NCBI GenBank assembly: GCA_001247695.2
Contig: LGRX02033409.1
Span: 62,001 to 126,000, forward strand
Length of the DNA stretch: 64,000 nucleotides
Direction: 5' to 3'
DNA from: Cymbomonas tetramitiformis
Lineage: Eukaryota > Chlorophyta > Pyramimonadophyceae > Pyramimonadales > Pyramimonadaceae
Positions 29,150 through 38,839 of this stretch are shown piece by piece (within the stretch, counting starts at the first letter, position 1; every line of letters begins with the position of its first letter). Position numbers and translations under genes: made by a program. The notes under the pieces were generated by a model, which was not told the origin of the DNA, ran no database searches, and saw only the letters and a program-made list of their open reading frames with translations.

Positions 29150-29958
29150 GTAGACGGTAGCGGGTAACGAGACGGCACGTCAGCGTTGCTGTTCTTGGCT
29201 CCTGGGCGATACTGCACCGTGAAGTCGAACTCCTGCAAGCTGATTGCCCAGCGCAGGTGCTGTCCCTGAAGATCAGCCTTCTCCATCAAGGTAGTGAGCG
29301 GTGAGTGGTCAGTAACCAGCGTGAAGTGAACGCCATGTAAGTACTACCTCAGCGTGCGCACTGGCCACACCACTGCAAGCATCTCACCTTTGAAGCTGGC
29401 GTACTGCCTCTCTGTCTTGCTCAAGGATCGACTGATTGCCATGCAGATGTACTCCTTCCCATCGTCATCCTTCTGGCCCAGCACTGCGTCAATGCCATAG
29501 GTGCTCCAATCGGTGTACAATATGAGGGGTCTGTCGTAATCGATAGGCCTCAGACATCTCCCAGAGCAGAGCGAGTCCTTCAGGTCCTGAAGCGCTTGAT
29601 CTTGGTCCTTCCCCCAAGCTCCCTTGATATCGGTAATCTCTTTCTTGAGCAGGTCGTTGAGAGGGCGGGCCATCTCAGAGTAATTCGGCCCCCCTGGCTC
29701 ACCCACCAAGCCCTTATAGTAATTCATCATGCCCAAGATGGAACGAAGCCCAGTCTTGTCCTGCGGCCTCGGAAGCTCCTGGATGGCCTTACAATTCGCT
29801 TCCTGTGCGCCAATGGAGTTATGCCCAATGCGGTAACCCAGAAAGTCCACCGTAGCTGCACCAAAGGTGCTCTTGCCTGCGTGCAGTCTTATGCCAGCGT
29901 CCCCCAACGTGCGCAACACGTCCTCAACGTCCTTCAGATGTTGCTCAGGCGTCAGCTT
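29150..29958 (-). pseudogene. Gypsy RT thumb and RNase H, truncated
   Basis: RT end (FGAATVDFLGYRIG, LRSILGMMNYYKGLV) then RNase H: ILYTDWSTYGIDAVLGQ, ICMAISRSLSKTERQYASFKGEMLAVVW, a TAG at 29344-29346, HGVHFTLVTDHSPLTTLM and the ADVPSRYP that closes gypsy RNase H. The TAG stands where this family usually has a residue such as His or Gln before YL.G. The RT palm with the catalytic Asps is absent, lost beyond 29958. Confidence 0.85.
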
Positions 29959-30310
29959 TCAAAACTGACGAGGTTACGAGGTTACGAGGACCCGAGTTTT
30001 TCAAAACTATACGTAGTTTAATATTGCCACCACTGTGAAGGACCCATGAATACAATCAGTTAAAACGGCCTTAAATTTTGTATGATTTTATTGTATACGT
30101 TTCTCGAAAAAAGTATTTTGTGACACACCCTTGATATTTTTTTTCAGTTTGAGTATTTTATGACTTTCCTAGGTGAAAGGTACCACTTGTTTAAGGCAAA
30201 CCGATGCCTGCACCATCAAGACTCTTAGTTACAACATACTAACAATGGACAAACCAAGTTTGGTAATTTCTGCACCTCAATACTAACGCAGCAAAGCTGC
30301 CCCTTTGGTA
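29959..30310. other. Spacer between gypsy fragment and satellite block
   Basis: AT-rich sequence with a GGTTACGAGGTTACGAGGA duplication at 29972-29990. No gene is seen. Confidence 0.5.
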
Positions 30311-30989
30311 GTGAGTTTCAGGTAGAAATATTTGTTTATGAAATAGTGAGTAAAAACCATGTAGTAATAATTGTTCATAAAATAGGGAGTAAAAATTAGG
30401 CAGAAATAATTGTTTGCAAAATAGTGAGTAAAAAAGTTGCTCTTCTTTCCGCTCTACAAATCGTTGAGAGACTTAGAAAAAATAGCGAGTTTGAAGAGCG
30501 AAAAGAAGAGCAACCTTTTTACTCGCTATTTTATAAACAAATATATCTGCATGAATCGGGGAGAAATAATTGTTTATAAATGGTGAGTTTCAGGTAGGAA
30601 TATTTGTTTATAAAATAGTGAGTAAAAATCATGTAGTAATAATTGTTCATAAAATAGGGAGTAAAAATTAGGTAGAAATAATTGTTTACAAAACAGTGAG
30701 TAAAAAAGTTGCTCTTCTTTCCGCTCTACAAATCGTTGAGAGACTTAGAAAAAATAGCGAGTTTGAAGAGCGAAAAGAAGAGCAACCTTTTTACTCGCTA
30801 TTTTATAAACAAATATTTCTACATGAATCGGGGAGAAATAATTGTTTATAAATGGTGAGTTTCAGGTAGGAATATTTGTTTATAAAATAGTGAGTAAAAA
30901 TCATGTAGTAATAATTGTTCATAAAATAGGAGTAAAAATTAGGTAGAAATAATTGTTTACAAAACAGTGAGTAAAAAAGTTGCTCTTCT
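30311..30989. repeat. 272-bp tandem repeat, 2.5 copies, each with a long hairpin
   Basis: Units start with GTGAGTTTCAGGTAG at 30311, 30583 and 30855 (exact 272-base spacing); the third is cut at about 30989. Each complete unit contains an inverted repeat with arms of about 37 bases: AGTAAAAAAGTTGCTCTTCT in the left arm (about 30427) pairs with AGAAGAGCAACCTTTTTACT in the right arm (about 30506). The loop is about 40 bases. The structure suggests a foldback element amplified in tandem. Confidence 0.9.
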
Positions 30990-31056
30990 TAAGTCTCTCA
31001 ACTGCAAAGGCAAAGAAGTGCTTATTCTCGAGGAAAGCACGCATACTTTTTTGTGT

Positions 31057-31790
31057 CTGGCATTAATGTCAAAACTCAGCAAAAGCAGCGATCATTCTAG
31101 GAAAAAGAGTTGATCCCGCCTGTTTTGACATTAATGTCAAAACTCAGCAAAAGCAGCAATAATGCTAGGAAAAAGAGTTGATCCGGCCTGTTTTGACATT
31201 AATGTCAAAACTCAGCAAAAGCAGCAATAATGCTAGGAAAAAGAGTTGATCCGGCCCGTTTTGACATTAATGTCAAAACTCAGCAAAAGCAGCAATAATG
31301 CTAGGAAAAAGAGTTGATCCGGCCCGTTTTGACATTAATGTCAAAACTCAGCAAAAGCAGCAATAATGCTAGGAAAAAGAGTTGATCCCGCCTGTTTTGA
31401 CATTAATGTCAAAACTCCGACGCAGAATCAGCAAAAATGCTAGGAATAAGAGTTGATCCCGCCTGTTTTGACATTAATGTCATATGTCAAAACTCAGCAA
31501 AAGCAGCAATAATGCTAGGAAAAAGAGTTGATCCGGCCTGTTTTGACATTAATGTCAAAACTCAGCAAAAGCAGCAATAATGCTAGGAAAAAGAGTTGAT
31601 CCCGCCTGTTTTGACATTAATGTCAAAACTCAGCAAAAACAGCAATAATAAGAGGAAAAAGAGTTGATCCCGCCTGTTTTGACATTAATGTCAAAACTCA
31701 GCAAAAGCAGCAATAATGCTAGGAAAAAGAGATGATCCCGCCTGTTTTGACATTAATGTCAAAACTCAGACTTCTGACATTAATGTTAAA
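31057..31790. repeat. 68-bp satellite built on a 20-bp perfect palindrome
   Basis: About 11 copies of a unit containing TTTTGACATTAATGTCAAAA (self-complementary) followed by CTCAGCAAAAGCAGCAATAA and GCTAGGAAAAAGAGTTGATC. Copies begin at about 31122, 31191, 31259, 31327, 31395 and on to 31744. Occasional units have small indels. Confidence 0.93.
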
Positions 31791-31794
31791 ACAT

Positions 31795-32748
31795 TCGCTC
31801 CAAAGATCTTTGCGAAAGCTTTGTCTTCTTTTCAATGCTTTCAGAGTTTGCATTTGCGCAAAGATCTCTGCTTCAAAGATCTTCGCGCAAGCTCAACCCC
31901 TCTTTAATTTGTAAAGAAATATTTGCGCAAAGTCGAGTTAGCTCCAAAGATCTTTGCGCAAGCATGTCTGCTTTTCAACGTTTGAGTTGGCAAATTTGCG
32001 CAAAGATCTTTGCTTCAGAGATCTTAGCGCAAGCTCGAACACTCTTTAATTTGTAAAGAAATATTTGCGCAAAGTCGAGTTAGCTCCAAAGATCTTTGCG
32101 CAAGCTTCGTCTGCTTTTCAACGTTTGAGTTAGCAAATTTGCGCAAAGATCTTTGCTTCAAAGATCTTAGCGCAAGCTCTGAGAACTACTCTTTAATTTG
32201 TAAAGAAAACTTTGCGCAAGCTCCGTGTACTCATTAATTGCTAAAGTAAACTTTGCGCAAAGTCGAGTTAGCTTCAAGATCTTTGCGCCAGCTTCAAATG
32301 CTTTTTAATAATGTTTAAGGTAATATTTGCGCAAAGATCTTTGCTTCAAAGATCTTTGCGCAAGCTCGAACTACTCTTTAATTTGTAAAGAAATCTTTGC
32401 GTAAGCTCCGTGTACTCATTAATTGCTAAAGTAAACTTTGCGCAAAGTCTAGTTAGCTTCAAGATCTTTGCGCCAGCTTCAAATGCTTTTTAATAATGTT
32501 TAAGGTAATATTTGCGCAAAGATCTTTGCTTCAAAGATCTTAGCGCAAGCTCGAACTACTCTTTAAGATGTAAAGAAATCTTTGCGCAAGCTCCGTGTAC
32601 TCATTAATTGCTAAAGTAAACTTTGCGCAAAGTCGAGTTACTAGCTTCAAGATCTTTGCGCCAGCTTCAAATGCTTTTTAATGTTTAAGGTTATATTTGC
32701 GCAAAGATCTTTGGACCAAGATCTGTGCTTCAAAGATCTTTACGTAAA
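31795..32748. repeat. GATCTTTGCGC satellite, palindrome-rich, about 190-bp higher-order unit
   Basis: Built of TTGCGCAAAGATCTTTGC (self-complementary core GCAAAGATCTTTGC) and TTTAATTTGTAAAGAAAT blocks. The longer phrase from GCTCCGTGTACTCATTAATT to TTAAGGTAATATTTGCGCAA recurs near 32220, 32405 and 32590. The intact LTR element is inserted at the right edge. Confidence 0.9.
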
Positions 32749-32753
32749 AACAT

Positions 32754-33008
32754 TACCGGAATATCCTAGTTCACTAGATATCAGAGGGTCCCGAACTGTG
32801 TGGATAAACTCTCATAAGATAATAAACCCTAAGCTAGATATACCCGGAACGGTCTCACAACGGTCTCGGATACTAGCCTACCTGTGACACAGCGTGTGTC
32901 ACAGCACGAACCTATAGATCAGTCAGCGGTCCAGTGTTGGTCCTAGGGGTCTGTCATAGGGGCCTGCACCGGGACTCCCAGTCAGGGCTGCCTATACAGA
33001 TTCCAGCA
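32754..33008 (-). repeat. 3' LTR (255 bp)
   Basis: Identical to 36027-36281 except for one base. Preceded on the plus strand by target duplication AACAT (32749-32753). Confidence 0.95.
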
Positions 33009-33327
33009 CACCACCCCAGCACTGTGGGTGGTGACTGTCTAGGAGAGTCAGAATGTTAAGATAAGTTAGGGTAGGAGCTAGGGTGACAAACCTAACTGCT
33101 AATTCAACTGTGCAATTCTGATACACAAATTGAAACCCTCTAGCCGGCACAAGTGCAGAAACACACAGGCATAAGGTCCTGCTAAACTACTGAAAGGCAC
33201 GGCGCCAGCAAGTCAGATTAACGGATATAAGGAGTCAAAGTAAAAGCCAATTGAAGACCATGTTGAGGTCAAAGCACATCTCAGCACACCACCAGAAGGT
33301 GGTGCACTGCCAGAACCAGGAATAAAA

Positions 33328-35874
33328 CTACTCGGGGTCAAAGATCAGAGGAGCACCGTCACCACATTGATCACCGCAGCAGCCCGCAGCACTGCCCTCC
33401 AGCGGGTCAGGCGGCAGTAGCACTGCCGCAGCACCCAGGGAGTGCAGCACCGCATCCAGTGTGACGGGGTCCAGCTCGGAGATACCAGAGTAGATGCACA
33501 AGTCCCCCCTGCACAGCACAGGCTGCGGAGCAGCCTGACCCGATACCTGCACAGATCCGACGTCATTGGCCGCCGTGTAGGCGGCGGTCCCCACTCCCAT
33601 GATAGAAATCAAGAGAATAAAGGAGAGCATAAAAGGCATTCCCCACAAGCCAGCGTGGGCAGGGAATCCCCACGGAGGCCTTCCACAGCCGTAGCTGCGG
33701 GGAGCACCGGCATGCCAGTCACCCAGAGCACCACCAGAGCTAGGTGCCTGGGTCGCAGGTGTAGATGAGAGATTTGCCGAGACGTCTGAAGCCCGTGGCT
33801 TTACCGTGAATGTGCCGTCGGCAAGGTCTTCATAGTCGTCGGTGTTGTAACCCGTGAGATCAACCGTTTCGACGGCGGCGTGGTTCACGGTCTGAACGAA
33901 CCCAGCGAACTCACCGTCCGCGTCCGCTGTGGTGGTCACCCGCGCCGATTGAAGTGGCGCGGGCTTCACATCTTCTCCCTGCGAGACAGGCATAGCAGGG
34001 GCCGGCACGGCGGATGCCGATGCCGCCGCACCACCTGCCGGAACCTGCTCCTCCGGTGTGGCCACCGCTGCGGCGGGTACCGCACACCAGAGCCGAAGCC
34101 TCCTGCCGATGCCGGCAGGAGGCGGGAAAGATGCGTGAGTGTAATGCACCTGCGGGTTGGCCGCGGAGTGAACCTCCGCGGCAAGATCGTCGAGACGGCG
34201 GAGAATGTCATCTCCCTCGGAAGCCGGCTGCTGCTCCACGGTGAAGCCGTAGGCGGACACGTCGATGCCGCCCACCGCTCCCGCACAAAGCACCGCGGGT
34301 GGCCCGTACTCGGCCGCCGCACGTGCAAAGGACTCCGCCCCGTCGTCTGCCGCCTGCTGGAACAATGCACACATGGCGAGCGCGTGCACCCCCTCTGCGT
34401 CCTCCTCGTCGATGGGAACGCAGAATGCCGCGGCAGAGGTGGGCGGGTGTTGGCGCCCGCCCAACGGGCAGTCGCGGTAGAAGTGATACGCCTCACCTTT
34501 GCCCGCCTTCTTGCACCTACCGCAGAACGGCTTCGCCCGCTGATCGTCGCGGTCGAATCCCACCGGTGGGGCCTTGTGGGTCCCCACACGGAATCCTCGC
34601 GGCTGCTGCCCCCGCTGCTGTTGCTGCCGCTGCTGCACCCGCTCCCGCTGTTGACGCACAACCGGAGCGGCTTCACCTTGCTGCCGCTGAACGAGCTCCT
34701 TGAGCTCCGTGATCTTCTGGAGAAGGGCGTCGTACTCGCTGCTGGAAAGGTGTGCGGAGACGCCATCCGCGCCCGAAGCCACCTTCCCCCCGCCCGTCTG
34801 TGCCCAAGCCTGGTAAATTTCCACAACCATGGAACGGAGCGAAACCAGTGACACATGAGCCAAGTCAGCGGTCATGGGATAGCGGACCTTCACCGCAGCG
34901 TAGAAGGTCGGGTCGAGTCGGGTGTAGAGGCTCAATTTCCTCGTGGCCTCGGTCGGCGTCCAGTCGGAAGCTCGGTTATCCCGCACCAAACGTTGTTCCT
35001 TAGCCAAGATCGGCTGCGGGTCAACGTTTGCGGGATAACGCAACGCGGCGTGCTCCTCCTGCTGCGACTCTCGTAGCGCCACCGGAACACAACCCTTGAT
35101 GATGTCGACAAGGGCTCGCCTTCCATCTCGGTCAGTCGAAGAATCGGTACCAGTGAGCCAGACGTAGGCGTTGCTGTGCTTCTCCACCACGAGAGCCAGA
35201 ACGTCGTACAAGAGGCCATTCACTTTGTTGACCACTGGAGCCAGAGGGTCGTCGAGGTCAAAGGCACACAGTTCCAGCCCGGCCGACTGAAACTCCGTAC
35301 GCAGCTGCACCACCAGGTCGGACAGAAGGCCAGCGTCGTCCGTACCGCGAAAATGATGTTTCTTGTCACCAAGAATATCCTCACGGATACTCTTGGCCCA
35401 AGCCCGATGGAGTCGCGCTTTGTAGATCTCGTCGACGAGCTTGGACTGCTCCTGCAGGTAACGCCTGACGGCCACGTCCTCGTCTACGTTTGATGCAGGG
35501 TTGGGGGTAGGAACAAAAGGCGTAGCCGCTGTCGGTGTGTTCCGCACCCCGTCGATCAACCTCAAAGAGGCATCGATGTCACTGTCCCTCGTGAGGGACT
35601 TCTTGGATCTTGTCGTCATTCCCATCTCTAGAAACGCCTGAGGGGAGGCGGTACGCTGTAACACGTTTGGGTAGGGTCGCGGAGAAAATGTGACGTCACA
35701 GACACGGAAAGAGCGGTCGGGCCATGCTAGCGAGGGGCGAAGGAAGATGTCGTCGAAGTCAAAGGTGCCAAGGTCACCAGCCCAAAATACGGCAGCAGGC
35801 AGGATCAGAGCGAGCAGAAAACCGTGAATAATGAACATTGCGACGACGAAACCCAATCCAAGCCGGCACCCCAT
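33328..35874 (-). CDS. Gag-like protein with zinc knuckle and two hydrophobic segments
   Basis: 848 residues from ATG 35874. The N-terminus is hydrophobic (LGFVVAMFIIHGFLLALILP, about residues 7-26), a probable membrane or signal segment. MTTRSKKSLTRD at about residue 86 resembles the start of the gag at 1317, so translation may begin there instead. A capsid-like helical region follows (about 130-400), then an Arg/Gln-rich patch and a Cys/His motif CGRCKKAGKGEAYHFYRDC at about 460. Near the C-terminus a second hydrophobic helix (MLSFILLISIMGVGTAAYTA) precedes a Cys-rich tail (CRGDLCIYSG, GCCGDQCGDG). No protease DTG and no RT are seen. Terminal membrane segments recall an envelope-like layout, but no envelope family is recognised. 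A 323-residue antisense frame at 33880-34851 is a composition shadow. Confidence 0.85.
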   Translation of the reverse strand: MGCRLGLGFVVAMFIIHGFLLALILPAAVFWAGDLGTFDFDDIFLRPSLAWPDRSFRVCDVTFSPRPYPNVLQRTASPQAFLEMGMTTRSKKSLTRDSDIDASLRLIDGVRNTPTAATPFVPTPNPASNVDEDVAVRRYLQEQSKLVDEIYKARLHRAWAKSIREDILGDKKHHFRGTDDAGLLSDLVVQLRTEFQSAGLELCAFDLDDPLAPVVNKVNGLLYDVLALVVEKHSNAYVWLTGTDSSTDRDGRRALVDIIKGCVPVALRESQQEEHAALRYPANVDPQPILAKEQRLVRDNRASDWTPTEATRKLSLYTRLDPTFYAAVKVRYPMTADLAHVSLVSLRSMVVEIYQAWAQTGGGKVASGADGVSAHLSSSEYDALLQKITELKELVQRQQGEAAPVVRQQRERVQQRQQQQRGQQPRGFRVGTHKAPPVGFDRDDQRAKPFCGRCKKAGKGEAYHFYRDCPLGGRQHPPTSAAAFCVPIDEEDAEGVHALAMCALFQQAADDGAESFARAAAEYGPPAVLCAGAVGGIDVSAYGFTVEQQPASEGDDILRRLDDLAAEVHSAANPQVHYTHASFPPPAGIGRRLRLWCAVPAAAVATPEEQVPAGGAAASASAVPAPAMPVSQGEDVKPAPLQSARVTTTADADGEFAGFVQTVNHAAVETVDLTGYNTDDYEDLADGTFTVKPRASDVSANLSSTPATQAPSSGGALGDWHAGAPRSYGCGRPPWGFPAHAGLWGMPFMLSFILLISIMGVGTAAYTAANDVGSVQVSGQAAPQPVLCRGDLCIYSGISELDPVTLDAVLHSLGAAAVLLPPDPLEGSAAGCCGDQCGDGAPLIFDPE

Positions 35875-36026
35875 AGCTGCGGCTCAAAGTCGCTCACCGC
35901 AAGCCGCTCATCTCATAATTCCCACAAATGCCCAAACGCGCAAACGCGCACCACCTCTCCGAGCGGCCGTTTAGCCAATCATGGCCAAACTAGCAAGTGG
36001 AATAAAGCGTGGATGGGGCCACGACC

Positions 36027-36281
36027 TACCGGAATATCCTAGTTCACTAGATATCAGAGGGTCCCGAACTGTGTGGATAAACTCTCATAAGATAATAAAC
36101 CCTAAGCTAGATATACCCGGAACGGTCTCGCAACGGTCTCGGATACTAGCCTACCTGTGACACAGCGTGTGTCACAGCACGAACCTATAGATCAGTCAGC
36201 GGTCCAGTGTTGGTCCTAGGGGTCTGTCATAGGGGCCTGCACCGGGACTCCCAGTCAGGGCTGCCTATACAGATTCCAGCA
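36027..36281 (-). repeat. 5' LTR (255 bp)
   Basis: Followed on the plus strand by AACAT (36282-36286). On the element strand it leads into GGTCGTGGCCCCATCCACGC, a candidate primer-binding region similar to that beside the LTR at 1708. Confidence 0.95.
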
Positions 36282-36373
36282 AACATCATACGAAAAAATA
36301 CCGTTGTATTTTACCGACACTCAAACTCTCAAAGCGCGTGTTTTTAACGCGTGTTTTTTAAAACACGGTGGAC

Positions 36374-38475
36374 ATGGCGGTGAAAGGTCGCACACACGTG
36401 GATTTGATGAAGGGCATCCGTGTAACCCTGCAAGAGAAGTACGGCGTTCTCTACCAGCTGTACAAGTATTCTCTGGTGCAGGAGTTCATTGACATCAAAC
36501 CGGGTACCGACGAGACGCACGGTCACTGGTTGGCGACGGGACTCGTTGCCAACATGTCAAAGTACGAGGGACATCTTGGCTTCACAATGCCGGACGTCAC
36601 CAAGTTTCCTCGCCGGTTCTCCGTTCACGACGAGGAGAAGGATGAGGACATCCTGAACGAGAAAGCAATCGCCGACCACATGCGGGATGTAGAAGATTGG
36701 TGGCCTGTCATGGAGCATCTTGATGCTAAAGCCCAGCTGGCGGTGAAGACCAAGGCCTTCTCGAAGCACCAAGTCACCTCGGAATTCCACAACAAGTACG
36801 CTTCGCAGTGGCACATTGCGAACTTCAGACAAAAAACGTTTGACCTGTGCGTTAAAGTCATGAACGCGTACTCGAACTCGGAGCTGAAAGGCATGGTCAA
36901 GATCACGGAGACCAAGTCCAAAAAGCGCAAATCCACCAGCTCCACAGCCGAAGCCGGACCTGCCAAGAAGAAGGGCTACAAAGGCGTGTCAAACCGTCAG
37001 GTGGACACGGAGATGGTGGATCGAAGCAAGGCGGTGGCGGTGGACAAAGCGGGGGCCGGCATTCTTCAGGAGGAGATGGCAGCCCGACAAGCCCCCCATG
37101 GCGATGACTCTGGATTGCCCTTCAAGGCTTTGCTGGGGACCTGGAGTACAACAAGGTCGACCAGTTCCTGAACGAGATCTTGAACAAAGAGATGACGCTC
37201 AATGAGGGTCAAGCCGTCATCTCCCAGTTCAAGAAGGAGCGGCAGGTGCAGAAGTTCTTGGTGTCGGCGACTGGGGTGGAAACTTGGGAGGAGGTGAAGA
37301 CTGCGCTCACTCCGTACTGGACCTCGCAGGAGAAAATCGAAGGACTTATCGGTTGCTTGTCGGTTCAGAAAGGAGGCGCACGTCGCGGTGCAGTGGCGGT
37401 CCCGTTGCAGATCATTCGATACGTCGAAAACGCCAAAGAGCACATCAATCAGTCGAACCAGCCGGACAACCTGAGCCGATTGAACCTGCAGTCGGTCACC
37501 GTGAAGGTGGACAAAAAGCTGTCGTTGCCGGTACCGGTCGCGGGCGAGGAGGGGGCCCTTTCGCAAAAAAATCTCGCGGAGGACGAGCCCACTCACGAGT
37601 CGGTCACCATCAAGCCGCAGTGGAAGGTGATGCAGGGTGACATCCTGAAGGGCAGCCTGAAGGGCATCCCCAAACTCAACTACACCGGTTGCATCCTGGA
37701 TTGCGTGTACGGCATGGACAAGGAGAAGAGTCCAAAGGCGTTCACGAAGGAGGGGTTGCAGAGGATCCTCGAAGACTTCAACTCCAAGACCACCGCCCCT
37801 GCGTGGACTATCTCCATTTTTTGTGGATTTGCCCAGCAAAACGATTTCTTGGAGGTCATCGATGGCTTCTGTTCGGGGCGTGCTGAGCGCTTCTTCTGGA
37901 AGAAGGAGAACTGCCACATGAATCCCAACAAGAAGGTTCGCTACAACAACGTCGAGGTGGGGGTGACTGGCTTCCACATGCAGGCCAAGGAGGCGGATCC
38001 GGAGATCGAGGCAGTGAACCGCCCCGACTGGATGTGCGCCTTCGACCTCAGCAGTAAACAGGCGGAGAAGGTCACCCGGGCGAACTTGCTCCAGGGCTTC
38101 CCCGTTGTGCTGCAGATTTTCAAGCGCGACGGGAAAACGGTGAACCCGCACCAAAAGCCCCAGGCGCTCCTGCAGGAGTTGATCTAGACCCACATGATGG
38201 GAGAGGACCTCACGGCGTGCGGTGACGACCTGCACCCAAAAAACTGGATCCTGGATGCTTGCTGCGGTTCGGGGTCCACAGCCATGGCGGCTTTGCGTTC
38301 TGGCATGAACGTGATCGCCTTCGACAACGACGCGTACATGGTCTCCAGCACCAACATGCGCCTGAATAACTTCGAGCAGGAGCATGCTGGCGCCACCGAG
38401 ACGATCACCAACACGCAGGCCGCGAAAGCGGATGAAGAGCCTGATAGCTCGGAATCCGCACCCGTAGCAGAATAA
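36374..38475 (+). pseudogene. Beta-class-like N6-adenine/N4-cytosine DNA methyltransferase, broken
   Basis: Three plus-strand pieces in one line: from ATG 36374 (MAVKGRTHVDLMKGIR) to about 37133, a -1 shift at the GGGG run (37131-37134), then LEYNKVDQFLNEIL to a TAG at 38185-38187, then in the same frame THMMGEDL...NWILDACCGSGSTAMAAL to 38475. The final part is the FxGxG SAM-binding motif followed by acidic FDND, placed C-terminal to the catalytic region as in beta-class amino-MTases. The catalytic position reads ILDCVYG where active enzymes have DPPY. A basic, nuclear-signal-like KKRKSTSS and AKKKGYKG occur at about residues 180-205. No element ends were found around it; the young LTR element sits 88 bases upstream. 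It may be a host or element gene; it looks inactive. Confidence 0.65.
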
Positions 38476-38839
38476 ACATCGTGACATGTGTGCCTCAAAA
38501 CAGCGATAGTGATCAATATACCTGTACTAGATTTGACTTTTAGCTAGGTTTGAACCGAAATGGTGTTGTATGCCGCAATAAGAAGCTTCAATAGAGGCAT
38601 TTGTCGACCGCCATGACTATTAATAACAGTTATGCCTCGACCAACTTACATGTACACTGCTCGCGTAAAAAGTGCAATAATGAATAGTTCATACGCGTAT
38701 GCATATTATGGTGTTTTTTTCGACGCACAATGTACTTGTCAAATGTGTCGCCTATATATATGCCTTATATCATCTTAAAACTCACCAAATCCGGATTTTT
38801 TTGAAATTCCCAAATTCAAAAAAATGATACGTGATAATG
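38476..38839. other. Intergenic, AT-rich
   Basis: No gene is seen. It contains TATATATA near 38752 and a TTCCCAAATTCAAAAAAATG stretch just before the LARD-family fragment. Confidence 0.5.

Larger units (their letters stand above)
27640..29958 (-). mobile_element. Second gypsy fragment: RT end, RNase H and Dnmt-like methyltransferase
   Basis: The minus-strand segment begins abruptly at about 29958 inside RT (TPEQHLKDVEDVLRTLGDAGIRLH) and runs through RNase H into a cytosine-5 methyltransferase. It is followed without any LTR by the gag/protease part of the other gypsy element. Stops: TAG at about 29344 and TGA at about 28110. It is thus a truncated element fused or juxtaposed to the second one, or one unusual rearranged element. 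No target duplication was found. Confidence 0.75.
32754..36281 (-). mobile_element. Intact young gag-only LTR retrotransposon
   Basis: Two 255-bp LTRs (32754-33008 and 36027-36281) differ at one base (A/G within CGGTCTCACAACGG). Target duplication AACAT is at 32749-32753 and 36282-36286. On the minus strand the LTR runs TGCTGGAATC...ATTCCGGTA. The interior holds one 848-residue gag-like ORF and no RT, RNase H or integrase, so it must be mobilised in trans. Near-identical LTRs mean recent insertion. A decayed relative is at 531-1890. Confidence 0.93.

Noticed and set aside
33880..34851. A 323-residue plus-strand frame inside the gag-only LTR element
   Set aside because: It lies wholly antisense to the 848-residue gag and is Arg/His/Leu-rich as expected for a GC-rich shadow.
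23490..38187. Alternative genetic code with TAG as glutamine
   Set aside because: The TAGs occur in element or pseudogene frames that also contain TGA stops and frameshifts; the intact AP-4 mu gene uses no internal TAG and ends in TAA, so decay is simpler.
37066..38487. A 473-residue open frame antisense to the methyltransferase pseudogene
   Set aside because: Low-information Leu/His/Val-rich text with no motif; it mirrors the coding frame's codon composition, while the plus strand carries recognisable MTase motifs.
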